From the NCBI GenBank assembly GCA_038237475.1, contig JBBRYS010000001.1, positions 558,001 to 622,000 of the forward strand: 64,000 bases of DNA, read 5' to 3'. Positions within the stretch are counted from its first letter, which is position 1. Each line of letters opens with the position of its first letter. The notes beneath the pieces are model-generated. The model saw nothing but the letters and a program-made list of their open reading frames with translations. It searched no databases and was not told the DNA's origin. A program made the position numbers and the translations under genes. This document shows positions 1 through 8,287 of this stretch, in pieces. The DNA is from JAOAPY01 sp038237475 (lineage in GTDB: Bacteria; Acidobacteriota; Blastocatellia; Pyrinomonadales; Pyrinomonadaceae).

Positions 1-1233
1 GAACCTGATGGTTGGGCAAATTTCGATTTCATAAAGATGCCTGATTATCGCTGGGGTATCTTTCTAAAACCGGCCGATCCCGATGCCCGGGTTGGCTTTG
101 GTGACAACTACGGAATGCCTGCCTATCAGGAAGTGCCCGGCGAATTTCGCAATTCACTGCGCCGCATCATCGTCACACAGGGCGACACTGAACCCGCGTC
201 GGTAGAACAGCAAAGACTGCTGGGCCAAACCTGTCCTTCGCTTTACGACCTGCGCAATCTGTTTCAGGTCAACGTAGAAGAGGGCCGGCATCTTTGGGCC
301 ATGGTGTACCTGCTGCACGGTTATTTCGGCCGTGACGGGCGCGATGAAGCGGACGCACTGCTGGAACGGCGCAGCGGCAACCCGGACAAGCCGCGCATTC
401 TCGAAGCTTTCAATCAACCCTGCGACGACTGGCTCAACTTCTTTGCCTTTACCATGTTTACGGATCGCGATGGTAAGTATCAGTTGTCGGCGCTGGCTGA
501 ATCCGGTTTCGAACCGCTCGCGCGCACCTGCCAGTTCATGCTTACCGAAGAAGCGCATCACATGTTCGTCGGCGACACAGGTTTGTCGCGAGTGGTCCGC
601 CGCACGGCGCAATTGCTGAATGAGGGAGACGTCCGCGACCTGGGCGGAATACCGCTCGACATAATTCAGAAGTACATCAACTTCTGGTTCAGCTATTCGC
701 TCGATCTGTTTGGCGGGGAGATAAGCTCAAACTCCGCGGACTTTTTTGCGGCCGGCTTGAAAGGTCGTTATAAGGAGCGGGACCAGTACACCGAGCATAC
801 TGCAGCTAACGAAGTATTCACCCTTACCGTAGTTGAAGATGGGAAACTAAAGGAGCGCGAAGTGCCGCTGCGCAATGCTTTGAATGAAGTGCTGCGGGGC
901 GAGTACGTTACGGATTGCGAAAAAGGTCTGGCGCGCTGGAACAAGGCGCTGGCAGATGAGGGTCGCAGCGAAACCCTCTCGTTACCGCACCCGCGGTTTC
1001 ACCGGCACGTCGGCGAATTCGCCGGACACAACTTCGACGTCGAAGGCAATCTGATTAGCGCGGAAGAGTTCGAGCGACGGCAGTCCGAGTGGCTTCCCAC
1101 GATGGCAGACCGCGAGTATGTCCGCAGCCTGATGCATCCGGTATTCGAGCCGGGCAAGATCGCCAGCTGGATCTCTCCACCAACATCCGGAGTTAAGGGA
1201 AAGCCGTTCGAGTTTGAATATGTGAGATTGTAA
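1..1233 (+). CDS. boxB: benzoyl-CoA 2,3-epoxidase, oxygenase subunit BoxB (5' end outside window)
   Basis: BoxB is the di-iron oxygenase of the aerobic box pathway; with the reductase BoxA it converts benzoyl-CoA to the 2,3-epoxide using O2 and NADPH in the cytoplasm. The frame is already open at base 1 (EPDGWANFDFIK precedes the first Met at 37), so about 60-80 N-terminal residues lie outside; about 410 of the usual roughly 475 residues are visible. Di-iron ligand motifs of the ExxH type are present as VEEGRHLWAM and TEEAHHMF, matching the two conserved Glu-x-x-His pairs of the family. It stands first in a co-directional run of CoA-thioester catabolic genes, with a TetR regulator next. BoxC dihydrolase is not in the window and may lie upstream. 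Family assignment is firm; substrate (benzoyl-CoA versus a substituted benzoyl-CoA) is inferred. Confidence 0.93.
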   Translation, partial: EPDGWANFDFIKMPDYRWGIFLKPADPDARVGFGDNYGMPAYQEVPGEFRNSLRRIIVTQGDTEPASVEQQRLLGQTCPSLYDLRNLFQVNVEEGRHLWAMVYLLHGYFGRDGRDEADALLERRSGNPDKPRILEAFNQPCDDWLNFFAFTMFTDRDGKYQLSALAESGFEPLARTCQFMLTEEAHHMFVGDTGLSRVVRRTAQLLNEGDVRDLGGIPLDIIQKYINFWFSYSLDLFGGEISSNSADFFAAGLKGRYKERDQYTEHTAANEVFTLTVVEDGKLKEREVPLRNALNEVLRGEYVTDCEKGLARWNKALADEGRSETLSLPHPRFHRHVGEFAGHNFDVEGNLISAEEFERRQSEWLPTMADREYVRSLMHPVFEPGKIASWISPPTSGVKGKPFEFEYVRL

Positions 1234-1302
1234 CTAACAGGGCCGAATCTTAAAGAAGCTGCTTCGCCGGCTGGTTGTCCTGATTTTGTCGGAATGATTG
1301 GT

Positions 1303-1983
1303 ATGGACTTTACGCGCTACGATCAAAAGCTCGAATTCATTCTTCGGAATGCGGCGCGCATTTTTGCCGAGAAGAACTACCACTCCACCACTATGCGAGA
1401 TATCTCGCGAGCCACCGGTGTCAGTCTCGCCGGGCTATATCACTACTGCAAATCAAAAGAAGAGTTGTTGTTTCTGATTCAGGACAACTGCTTCGGCCGG
1501 GTGAGCGAGCGGTTGGAGCAGCGCTTAGCCGGCGTGCGCGACCCGGTGCAGAAACTGCGCATCTTCATTGACAATCACCTCGCCTTCTTTGCGGCCAACA
1601 TGGCTGAGATGAAAGTGCTATCGCATGAAGCTGAGTCGCTAGGTGGCGACCTGCGAGTGCGTGTCTCAGGGAAGAAAGAAAAGTACACGCGCGTTGCCCG
1701 CCGGATACTCAGCGAGGTGCAGCAGCAACGTCGCCCTGGCGATAAGGCCGTGGATTTAACTGTGGCAACCTACGCGTTGTTCGGTATGATGAATTGGATT
1801 TATAACTGGTATAACCCCGAAGGTAAGTTAGCCGTCGCTGAACTGGTCGATAACGTCACCAGACTTTACCTGAACGGATTCGTGAAGGAACAGCAGCAGG
1901 GGACCCTTGAGTTACCACGCAGTGCCGGTGCTGAAGACCTGAGTATGTGGCGCGAACCGGCTGAAACTTCCACCAACGTTTAG
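1303..1983 (+). CDS. TetR/AcrR-family transcriptional regulator
   Basis: A 226-residue one-component repressor type. The N-terminal helix-turn-helix (about residues 10-55; TTMRDISRATGVSLAGLYHY) is canonical TetR, with a C-terminal all-helical ligand domain resembling TetR regulators of fatty-acyl or aromatic acyl-CoA catabolism. An ATG at 1294 is also in frame, but it has no spacing from the only purine-rich stretch; ATG 1303 leaves a GGA about 9 nt upstream, so I prefer it. It sits between boxB and the hydratase genes in the same direction, so the simplest inference is that it senses a CoA-thioester intermediate and controls this island. No operator could be identified by eye. Ligand unknown. 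Confidence 0.88.
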   Translation: MDFTRYDQKLEFILRNAARIFAEKNYHSTTMRDISRATGVSLAGLYHYCKSKEELLFLIQDNCFGRVSERLEQRLAGVRDPVQKLRIFIDNHLAFFAANMAEMKVLSHEAESLGGDLRVRVSGKKEKYTRVARRILSEVQQQRRPGDKAVDLTVATYALFGMMNWIYNWYNPEGKLAVAELVDNVTRLYLNGFVKEQQQGTLELPRSAGAEDLSMWREPAETSTNV

Positions 1984-2081
1984 CGACGTATTGTTTTTGC
2001 AGGAGCTGCAGCGAATCTTGAAGACGGATTTGCGCTTCGCAAATCTGAGGGCATTAGAACTAATAGGAGTAAGTGAAAAGC

Positions 2082-2906
2082 ATGGCAGCGGAACTCGGCA
2101 AAACAGAGACTAAAGCAACGCTGGTGCAGTACAGCACCTCAGACGGCGTCGCCCTCCTGACTCTTAACGATCCACCTGCGAACACTTACACGCATGAGAT
2201 GATGCGTGAGCTCGACGCCTGTATTCTGGCGGCACGCATGGACGAAGGTGTGCAGGTGATCGTGATTACGGGAGGCGGCGAAAAGTTCTTCTGCGCGGGT
2301 GCGAACATCAACATGCTCGGCAATGTCACGCCGGAATTCAAATACTATTTCTGCCTGCACGCCAACGAAACCCTCTCGCGACTTGAACAGACACCAAAGC
2401 TCGTGATCGCAGCTATCAATGGTCACTGCGTCGGTGGTGGTCTGGAAGTGGCCATGGCCGCTGACCTCCGCATCGCGCGCCGCGGCGCGGGCAAGCTTGG
2501 TTTGCCGGAAGTCAGCCTGGGCGTGCTGCCCGGTACCGGCGGCACGCAGCGGTTGGCGCGCCTCATCGGTAAATCGCGAGCCATTGAATTAATGGCGACG
2601 GGCGAACTGCTTGACTTCGAAGCTGGTCTGCAGCTCGGTATTCTGAATCGGCTCTTCGACGCTGACAGTGGCAGCGCTTTCATGGATCAGGTCATGACCT
2701 ACGCGCGCCAATTCACCAGCCCACACAAAGCGGCCCGCGCGGTTGGGCGGATGAAACGGAGTGTCCAATCCGGCGCAGAGATTCCCTTCGAATCAGCTCT
2801 TGCTCTCGAGCGCGAACTGCAGCAGCAATTATTTCAGTCCGAAGATGCGCAAGAAGGCATGTCGGCCTACGTGGAAAAACGGAAGCCGGAGTTCAAGGGC
2901 CGCTAA
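2082..2906 (+). CDS. enoyl-CoA hydratase/isomerase family protein (paralog 1)
   Basis: Crotonase-fold enzyme of about 274 residues acting on an enoyl-CoA in a beta-oxidation-like step. The oxyanion-hole segment (GGGEKFFCAGANI), the second glycine-rich loop (NGHCVGGGLEVAMAADLRIA) and a hydratase-type segment LPEVSLGVLPGTGGTQRL are visible; the Glu in LPEV and the GTGGTQRL loop are typical of true hydratases, unlike the two other paralogs here. An AGGAG lies at 2065-2069; GTG 2073 would be only 3 nt from it and ATG 2082 12 nt from it, so the start is uncertain. It probably hydrates a ring-opened or dearomatised CoA intermediate from the upstream oxygenases; the precise substrate cannot be read from sequence. 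Confidence 0.88.
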   Translation: MAAELGKTETKATLVQYSTSDGVALLTLNDPPANTYTHEMMRELDACILAARMDEGVQVIVITGGGEKFFCAGANINMLGNVTPEFKYYFCLHANETLSRLEQTPKLVIAAINGHCVGGGLEVAMAADLRIARRGAGKLGLPEVSLGVLPGTGGTQRLARLIGKSRAIELMATGELLDFEAGLQLGILNRLFDADSGSAFMDQVMTYARQFTSPHKAARAVGRMKRSVQSGAEIPFESALALERELQQQLFQSEDAQEGMSAYVEKRKPEFKGR

Positions 2907-2954
2907 AGTGTCAGACAATCACGGATCAGTCTGATAACCGTTCGCAGTATTCTT

Positions 2955-3743
2955 ATGTACGACAACATCGAAGTAGTTGAAGACTCAGGCATAGTTACCA
3001 TTACGCTGAACCGGCCCGACAAGCTAAATGCATTGGTCGGCCACATGCGCCGCGATCTGGCGGAAGCGCTGGAGCAGGCAGCCAGCGATCGGTTGGTGCG
3101 CGTCGTAGTAGTCACCGGCGCCGGCCGGGCCTTCTGTGCCGGCGGCGATATCGAACGCGCGGCAGAGTTGATGGAACGCAATGATGCAGAAGAGTTCGCG
3201 AGACTGCTGGGCGCGGCGCGTCGGGTCGTAACTGCAATCCGGCAGATGACCAAGCCAGTGCTCGCTTCGATCAATGGGGCTGCTGCCGGTGCAGGCTGTA
3301 ACCTGGCCCTCGCCTGCGACCTGCGCATAGCCGCCAGCAATGCGACCTTTACCCAATCGTTCGTCAAGATCGGTTTTCATCCGGATTGGGGCGGCACATA
3401 TTTCCTGCCCCGCCTGGTGACTGCTAACAAAGCCTGTGAAATGTTCTTTCTCGGCGACTCCATCAACGCTGAGGAAGCCCATCGGCTTGGACTCCTCAAC
3501 TGGGTCGTGCCGGAAAACGAATTGGCGGATGCAACCCGGATGCTGGCCGAGCGCCTGCGCGACGCGCCCCCAATCTCCATCGCGTCAGCCAAGCAGGCCG
3601 TTTACCTTAGCGGTGGCGAGGATCTCGAGGGTATGCTGCGTTACGAAGTCGAAGCCCAGATGCGTTGCTTCGAATCGAAGGATGGGAAAGAAGGAGTGTG
3701 CGCCTTTCTCGAAAAACGAGACCCACGCTTCACTGGTCATTGA
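2955..3743 (+). CDS. enoyl-CoA hydratase/isomerase family protein (paralog 2, PaaG-like)
   Basis: Crotonase-superfamily protein of 262 residues. The oxyanion segment GAGRAFCAGGDIERA and NGAAAGAGCNLALACDLRIA are intact. In place of the hydratase-type Glu loop it carries GFHPDWGGTYFLPRLV, with an Asp where PaaG-type isomerases have their catalytic Asp. An isomerase or other non-hydratase crotonase reaction is therefore more likely than simple hydration. The ATG at 2955 has only a weak ribosome site. The gene lies 48 nt after paralog 1 and 10 nt before the short-chain dehydrogenase, consistent with one operon. A role in rearranging a cyclic enoyl-CoA is an inference from context. Confidence 0.87.
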   Translation: MYDNIEVVEDSGIVTITLNRPDKLNALVGHMRRDLAEALEQAASDRLVRVVVVTGAGRAFCAGGDIERAAELMERNDAEEFARLLGAARRVVTAIRQMTKPVLASINGAAAGAGCNLALACDLRIAASNATFTQSFVKIGFHPDWGGTYFLPRLVTANKACEMFFLGDSINAEEAHRLGLLNWVVPENELADATRMLAERLRDAPPISIASAKQAVYLSGGEDLEGMLRYEVEAQMRCFESKDGKEGVCAFLEKRDPRFTGH

Positions 3744-3753
3744 TGGAATCGGA

Positions 3754-4536
3754 ATGAAGCTAACCGGCAAGCTGGCATTTATCACTGGAGGGGGGCGCGG
3801 CATCGGCAGCGCAATCGCTTACGCCTTTGCCCGTGAAGGCTCAGACGTCGCATTGGCGGCGCGGACGGAAGCTCAGGTGCAACAGGTAGCGGCGGCGATT
3901 CATGACGAGTGTGGAGTCCGGGCCTTTCCATTGGTCTGCGATGTTTCCCAACCTGAAAGCGTCAAAGCTGCTTTCGTCCAGCTGCACAATGCGTCAGGTC
4001 GCGACCCGGATATTCTGGTCAACAATGCCGGCATTGCCGTCAGTGCCGCCTTCCTTAAGACCGATGAAGAATTGTGGCAGCGACACCTGGCGATAAATCT
4101 TTCCGGTACCTTCTATTGCACGCGCGCTGCACTGCCCTCTATGCTGGAACGCGGTTGGGGACGCGTGATTAATATCTCTTCGATCGCCGGCAAGACCGGG
4201 GCGCCATACATCGCTGCTTATGCGGCTTCGAAACATGGAGTGCTGGGCTTGACTCGTTCGCTCGCGCTGGAAGTAGCGCGCAAAGGCATCACGGTCAATG
4301 CAATTTGTCCCGGCTATGTGGACACCGACATGGTGACGCGCGGCGTCGAAAATATCACCGCCCGCACGGGCAAGACGGCGGCCGAATCTTTGGAAGTATT
4401 GAAAGCCATGAGTCCCCAGAACCGGCTGGTTTCAAGTGAAGAAGTCGCTGCAGTCGCATTGCTGCTGGCTTCGGAAGACGGCCGCGGTATTACGGGCCAG
4501 GCTATCAGTGTCGATGGCGGAACCATCATGGTTTGA
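3754..4536 (+). CDS. SDR-family NAD(P)-dependent dehydrogenase, probably 3-hydroxyacyl-CoA dehydrogenase
   Basis: A 260-residue classical short-chain dehydrogenase. The cofactor motif TGGGRGIG lies near the N terminus, NNAG in the middle, and the catalytic Ser / Tyr-x-x-x-Lys set appears as SSIAG and YAASK, followed by NAICPGYVDTDM. An open frame extends back into the preceding hydratase to 3436, but the Rossmann fold begins at MKLTGKLAFITGG, so ATG 3754 is the start. In this cluster it most plausibly oxidises the 3-hydroxyacyl-CoA produced by a hydratase. FabG-like 3-oxoacyl reduction is the main alternative, since SDR sequence alone does not fix direction. Confidence 0.85.
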   Translation: MKLTGKLAFITGGGRGIGSAIAYAFAREGSDVALAARTEAQVQQVAAAIHDECGVRAFPLVCDVSQPESVKAAFVQLHNASGRDPDILVNNAGIAVSAAFLKTDEELWQRHLAINLSGTFYCTRAALPSMLERGWGRVINISSIAGKTGAPYIAAYAASKHGVLGLTRSLALEVARKGITVNAICPGYVDTDMVTRGVENITARTGKTAAESLEVLKAMSPQNRLVSSEEVAAVALLLASEDGRGITGQAISVDGGTIMV

Positions 4537-4565
4537 TATTTAGGTCTGAAAGTCTCCCTACGCTG

Positions 4566-4964
4566 ATGTCATTCACTTTCATCAATCCTGAATCACTGGG
4601 AGCGCCGCATGGGTATGCGAATGGCGTGCTCACGGAAGCTGGAGGCAGATTATTGTTCGTCGCAGGTCAGCTTGGCTGGAATGAGCAGCAGCAGATCGTC
4701 GACGCTGATTTTGTGAAGCAATTTGATCAAGCCTTGACGAATGTAATGGCCGTAGTCACGTCTGCCGGGGGCCGGGCGGACCAGATCGCACGCTTCGTTA
4801 TCTACGTGACTGACAAGGCGGAATATGTCGCACGCACGCGCGAAGTGGGCGAGCGTTATCGAGCTCGAATGGGACGGCACTTCCCTGCCATGGCGCTGGT
4901 AGAAGTAAAGGGCCTGCTGGACGATCTGGCAAAAGTCGAGATCGAAGCGATTGCCGTCCTGTAA
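4566..4964 (+). CDS. RidA/YjgF-family protein lacking the catalytic arginine
   Basis: A 132-residue Rid-fold protein: MSFTFINPESLGAPHGYANG at the start, GRLLFVAGQLGW in the core, FVIYVTD and LVEVKGL near the end. Canonical RidA hydrolyses enamine/imine intermediates and uses an Arg just before the VEV strand; here that segment reads HFPAMALVEVKG, with no Arg, as in the non-canonical Rid groups. The length is normal. A TTG at 4533 overlapping the SDR stop is in frame but would add an atypical leader, so ATG 4566 is preferred. Its presence beside anthranilate-type genes fits removal of the amino group as an enamine/imine from a 2-amino-cyclohexene-carboxyl-CoA, but this is inference, and the missing Arg argues for an altered mechanism. 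Confidence 0.87.
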   Translation: MSFTFINPESLGAPHGYANGVLTEAGGRLLFVAGQLGWNEQQQIVDADFVKQFDQALTNVMAVVTSAGGRADQIARFVIYVTDKAEYVARTREVGERYRARMGRHFPAMALVEVKGLLDDLAKVEIEAIAVL

Positions 4965-5048
4965 TCCAAGCCCGCGAGTGCCAGATTCTGATTTTTCTGC
5001 AGTAACTTACGGACCGGCGCCAGGCTGACAGTTTTGCGCTACAGACTT

Positions 5049-5840
5049 ATGCTTTCACCGACAACTTTTCTCTACGAACAAACCGGCGCGGTGGCGACGA
5101 TTACTCTCAATCGCCCGGAGCGTCTCAATGCGCTCACCTTTGAAATCTATCGAGAATTGACTGACACCTTCTATGCGTTGCGTGATCAAAAGAATGTGCG
5201 CGCGGTGATAATCACCGGAGCCGGACGTGCCTTTTGTTCCGGCGGTGACGTTAACGACATCATCGCACAACTATTTCAGCGCGACATGGAAGGCTTGCTG
5301 GAATTCACGCGCATGACCTGCGATCTGATTCGCAGCCTGCGCGCGCTGCCCAAGCCCATCATCGCGGCGCTGAATGGCACCGTCGCCGGGGCCGGCGCCT
5401 GTATTGCGCTTGCCTCAGACATTCGCATCGCCAGCGAAGACGCGAAGATTGCTTTCCTCTTCATCAAGGTGGGCCTCTCCGGCGCCGACATGGGCGCAGC
5501 GTATCTATTACCGCGCGTTATCGGCCTCGCCAAAGCAACTGAGTTGCTTTACACGGGAGACTTCATCTCGGCTCGGGAAGCTTGGTCACTCGGTTTGTAC
5601 AATCAGGTGGTCGCCAAAGAAGAGCTGGCGCGGGTTGCACATAACTTCGCAGAGCGTCTGGCGAGTGGCCCCGCATTCGCGATCGCCAAGACGAAAGAGA
5701 TGCTGAATCGCGAACTTGATATGGACCTCGACACGGCGCTTGAATGCGAAGCCCAGGCACAGGCGATCTGTTCCCAGCACCCGGACTTTCGCGAGGCCTA
5801 CACGGCTTTTGTTGAAAAGCGCAAACCGCAATTCAAGTAA
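5049..5840 (+). CDS. enoyl-CoA hydratase/isomerase family protein (paralog 3)
   Basis: Third crotonase-fold protein in the cluster, 263 residues. GAGRAFCSGGDVND (oxyanion hole) and NGTVAGAGACIALASDIRIA are conserved. The active-site loop reads KVGLSGADMGAAYLLPRVIG, with Asp rather than the hydratase Glu, so it is probably mechanistically closer to paralog 2 than to paralog 1. ATG 5049 is used in preference to a TTG at 5034. The C terminus (AYTAFVEKRKPQFK) is the usual crotonase tail. Three divergent crotonases in under 4 kb suggest successive steps on one CoA-bound cyclic intermediate or parallel branches for benzoyl- and aminobenzoyl-CoA; the sequence does not decide. Confidence 0.87.
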   Translation: MLSPTTFLYEQTGAVATITLNRPERLNALTFEIYRELTDTFYALRDQKNVRAVIITGAGRAFCSGGDVNDIIAQLFQRDMEGLLEFTRMTCDLIRSLRALPKPIIAALNGTVAGAGACIALASDIRIASEDAKIAFLFIKVGLSGADMGAAYLLPRVIGLAKATELLYTGDFISAREAWSLGLYNQVVAKEELARVAHNFAERLASGPAFAIAKTKEMLNRELDMDLDTALECEAQAQAICSQHPDFREAYTAFVEKRKPQFK

Positions 5841-5963
5841 TGCCGGGCGCATCAGGAGTATCTGAATGTTTAGCGACGCAGCTGAGTTGATTCTCTGAAG
5901 TCGTACTAAAGTTAATTTCAACAAGACGGCGCAGCACCAAGCTGGCGCTCAACGAATAAAAAC

Positions 5964-7115
5964 ATGGACCAATTTATAGAACAAACCCCGTTTTTTACCA
6001 GCGCGCACCGGGCCCTGGCGCGCAGCATCACGTCTTTTGTGGACCGCGAGATCGAGACTCGCGCGATTGAAGAACGGGATGCTGAAGAACGCACGCGTGA
6101 GTACGTGCGCTTGCTGGCCAGCGCGGGAGTGCTGCGTTATGCAGTGGCCGATCCAAATCAACCTTTCGATGTACGCTCACTTTGCGTGATTCGCGAGGCA
6201 CTCGCCTACTCTTCCTCGCTGGCTGACAGTGCTTTCGTGATGCAGGGATTGGGGACCTATGCAATCGCCCAGGCTGCGCCCGCTCACGTTCGTGATTTCT
6301 GGCTGGGCCGCGCGGCCGACGGAAAAGCGGTGGCCGCCTTTGCCCTGACTGAACCGGAAGCCGGATCAGATGTGGCCTCCATCCAAACCAGCGCGCGACG
6401 CGACGGCGATGCTTACGTTATCGACGGCAACAAGCGCTTCATCTCCAATGCAGGCATTGCTGATTTCTACACCGTCTTCGCGCGCACCAACACGCGCGCT
6501 GATGGCCGGCCTGAATTGTCAGCATTCGTGGTCAGCGCCAAAATTCCCGGCTTCAGCCTCGTTGAACGCACTGCACTGATGTCGCCGCATCCGATTGGTG
6601 AAATAAAATTTGCCGGATGTCGCGTGCCGGCTGAAGATATGGTGGGGGCTGAAGGCGACGGCTTTCGCCTCGCCATGCAGACAATGGATGTATTTCGCGC
6701 GAGCGTGGGCGCGGCCGCCTGCGGCATGGCGCGTCGCGCACTTGATGAAGCCCTGCGCTACGCGGGCGCGCGCAAACAGTTTGGTCGCCAGCTCGCGGAG
6801 CATCAACTGGTCCAGGAAAAACTGGCGGACATGGCCACTGAACTCGACGCAGCCCGCCTGTTGGTTTATCGCGCCGCCTACCTGAAAGACAATGGCGCCG
6901 AGCGCGTAACACGCGAAGCGAGCCAGGCCAAACTCTTCGCGACGGAAGCCGCGGGCCGCATTATCGATCAGGCAATGCAGATTCACGGCGCCGCCGGACT
7001 CGTGCGTGGCAGTGTCGTCGAGCGACTCTATCGCGATGTGCGGGCGTTGCGGATTTATGAGGGTACGTCAGAGATTCAAAAACTGGTGATCGCAGGTCAG
7101 TTATTGAAAGAGTAA
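5964..7115 (+). CDS. acyl-CoA dehydrogenase
   Basis: A 383-residue FAD-dependent acyl-CoA dehydrogenase. The signature ALTEPEAGSDVASIQT occurs near residue 130, and the C-terminal region contains QIHGAAGLVRGS followed by RIYEGTSEIQ, where the Glu of YEGT is the catalytic base of the medium/short-chain families. Length is normal. It starts at ATG 5964, 123 nt after the hydratase gene, and is 16 nt before the flavin monooxygenase. It would introduce a 2,3-double bond into a saturated or cyclic acyl-CoA, passing electrons to ETF. In the reported 2-aminobenzoyl-CoA pathways an acyl-CoA dehydrogenase also belongs to the gene set; the actual substrate here is inferred. Confidence 0.92.
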   Translation: MDQFIEQTPFFTSAHRALARSITSFVDREIETRAIEERDAEERTREYVRLLASAGVLRYAVADPNQPFDVRSLCVIREALAYSSSLADSAFVMQGLGTYAIAQAAPAHVRDFWLGRAADGKAVAAFALTEPEAGSDVASIQTSARRDGDAYVIDGNKRFISNAGIADFYTVFARTNTRADGRPELSAFVVSAKIPGFSLVERTALMSPHPIGEIKFAGCRVPAEDMVGAEGDGFRLAMQTMDVFRASVGAAACGMARRALDEALRYAGARKQFGRQLAEHQLVQEKLADMATELDAARLLVYRAAYLKDNGAERVTREASQAKLFATEAAGRIIDQAMQIHGAAGLVRGSVVERLYRDVRALRIYEGTSEIQKLVIAGQLLKE

Positions 7116-7131
7116 CTCTCTGTAAACGTTC

Positions 7132-8268
7132 ATGAAGATCAACATCATCGGCGGGGGACCAGCGGGATTGTATTTCGCGATCCTTATGAAGCACGCCGAT
7201 CCAAAGCACCATATTACCGTTTACGAACGCAATGGACCGGACGATACGTTTGGCTGGGGAGTCGTGTTTTCAGGCAAGACCCTGGCCCATTTGAGGGGAG
7301 CTGATGAGGTTTCGCACGGGCGCATCACCGCTGCGTTCGCCGCCTGGGACAATGTCGACGTGGTCCATCGCGATCAGAAAATTACTGTTCGCGGCAACAG
7401 CTTCTCAGGTATAGGGCGCCTGCAACTCCTCAGGATCCTGCAGGAACGCTGCACCGAACTGGGCGTGCAGCTCAATTTCAAAACTGATATCTCAGACCTC
7501 GAAAGGCTCGCTGCAGATTGCGACCTGTTGCTCGGCGCTGACGGCGTTAACAGCACGGTCCGTGAAAGTCTCAAACAATACTTCGAACCTACTCTGGAAG
7601 CGCGGCCCAACAAATACATCTGGTATGGCACAAACCAGCTCTTTCACGGCCTGACTCTCACCTTTCGCGAATTCGATGGCGGCGTATTCGCGGCTCACTC
7701 CTACAAGTTCAATCAAACTACCAGCACTTTTATTGTCGAGTGCGATCCGCAAACCTGGAGTGACGGCGGCTTCGCGACCATGTCCGAAGCGGAAACGCGC
7801 GCGCGACTCGAAAAAGTATTTGCCAATGATCTGAACCGGCAGCCACTGCTTTCAAACAATTCCAAGTGGATTAATTTTTTGAACGTGAAGAACGCTCACT
7901 GGCATCAGGGCAAGGTTGTGCTATTGGGCGACGCATTACACACGGCACATTTTTCGATTGGTTCGGGTACCAAGCTCGCGCTTGAGGATGCGATTGCGTT
8001 GAAGGACTGTTTCGCCGACGCGACAAGTGTGCCGGCAGCATTAACGGAGTTTGAAAGAATCCGAAAACCGGTGATTGAAGCTTACCAGTCAGCGGCCCTC
8101 GAGAGTTGTATCTGGTTTGAGAATGCCCGCCAGTACATGCATCTCAGTCCCCTCGAGCTGGCCTACTTGATTATGACGCGAAGCGGGCGCGTTGATGCTG
8201 AGAGCCTGCGCCGGCGCGATCCGGTCTTCGTTGCCGATTACGAGCAGGAAGTCGCAGCAAACAAATGA
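7132..8268 (+). CDS. FAD-dependent monooxygenase resembling the N-terminal half of 2-aminobenzoyl-CoA monooxygenase/reductase (salicylyl-CoA 5-hydroxylase-like)
   Basis: A 378-residue class A flavin monooxygenase. It has the FAD-binding IIGGGPAGLYFAILMK at the very N terminus, the segment RNGPDDTFGWGVVFS typical of the salicylyl-CoA 5-hydroxylase / 2-aminobenzoyl-CoA monooxygenase group, LLGADGVNSTVRESL in the middle, and the second FAD motif as VLLGDALHTAHFSIGSGTKL. In known aminobenzoyl-CoA monooxygenase/reductases this domain is fused to an OYE-type domain of about 380 residues; here the protein ends at the normal end of the monooxygenase domain. An OYE-type gene lies 19 nt away, but on the opposite strand. 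The likely reaction is O2-dependent hydroxylation of a 2-amino- or 2-hydroxybenzoyl-CoA with NAD(P)H. Family call strong, substrate inferred. Confidence 0.86.
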   Translation: MKINIIGGGPAGLYFAILMKHADPKHHITVYERNGPDDTFGWGVVFSGKTLAHLRGADEVSHGRITAAFAAWDNVDVVHRDQKITVRGNSFSGIGRLQLLRILQERCTELGVQLNFKTDISDLERLAADCDLLLGADGVNSTVRESLKQYFEPTLEARPNKYIWYGTNQLFHGLTLTFREFDGGVFAAHSYKFNQTTSTFIVECDPQTWSDGGFATMSEAETRARLEKVFANDLNRQPLLSNNSKWINFLNVKNAHWHQGKVVLLGDALHTAHFSIGSGTKLALEDAIALKDCFADATSVPAALTEFERIRKPVIEAYQSAALESCIWFENARQYMHLSPLELAYLIMTRSGRVDAESLRRRDPVFVADYEQEVAANK

Positions 8269-8287
8269 TCCCGGAATGACGCTACCC

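Noticed and set aside
3436..3753. N-terminal extension of the SDR reading frame into the preceding hydratase gene
   Set aside because: It is the shadow of the crotonase frame; the Rossmann fold and the ATG at 3754 mark the real start.
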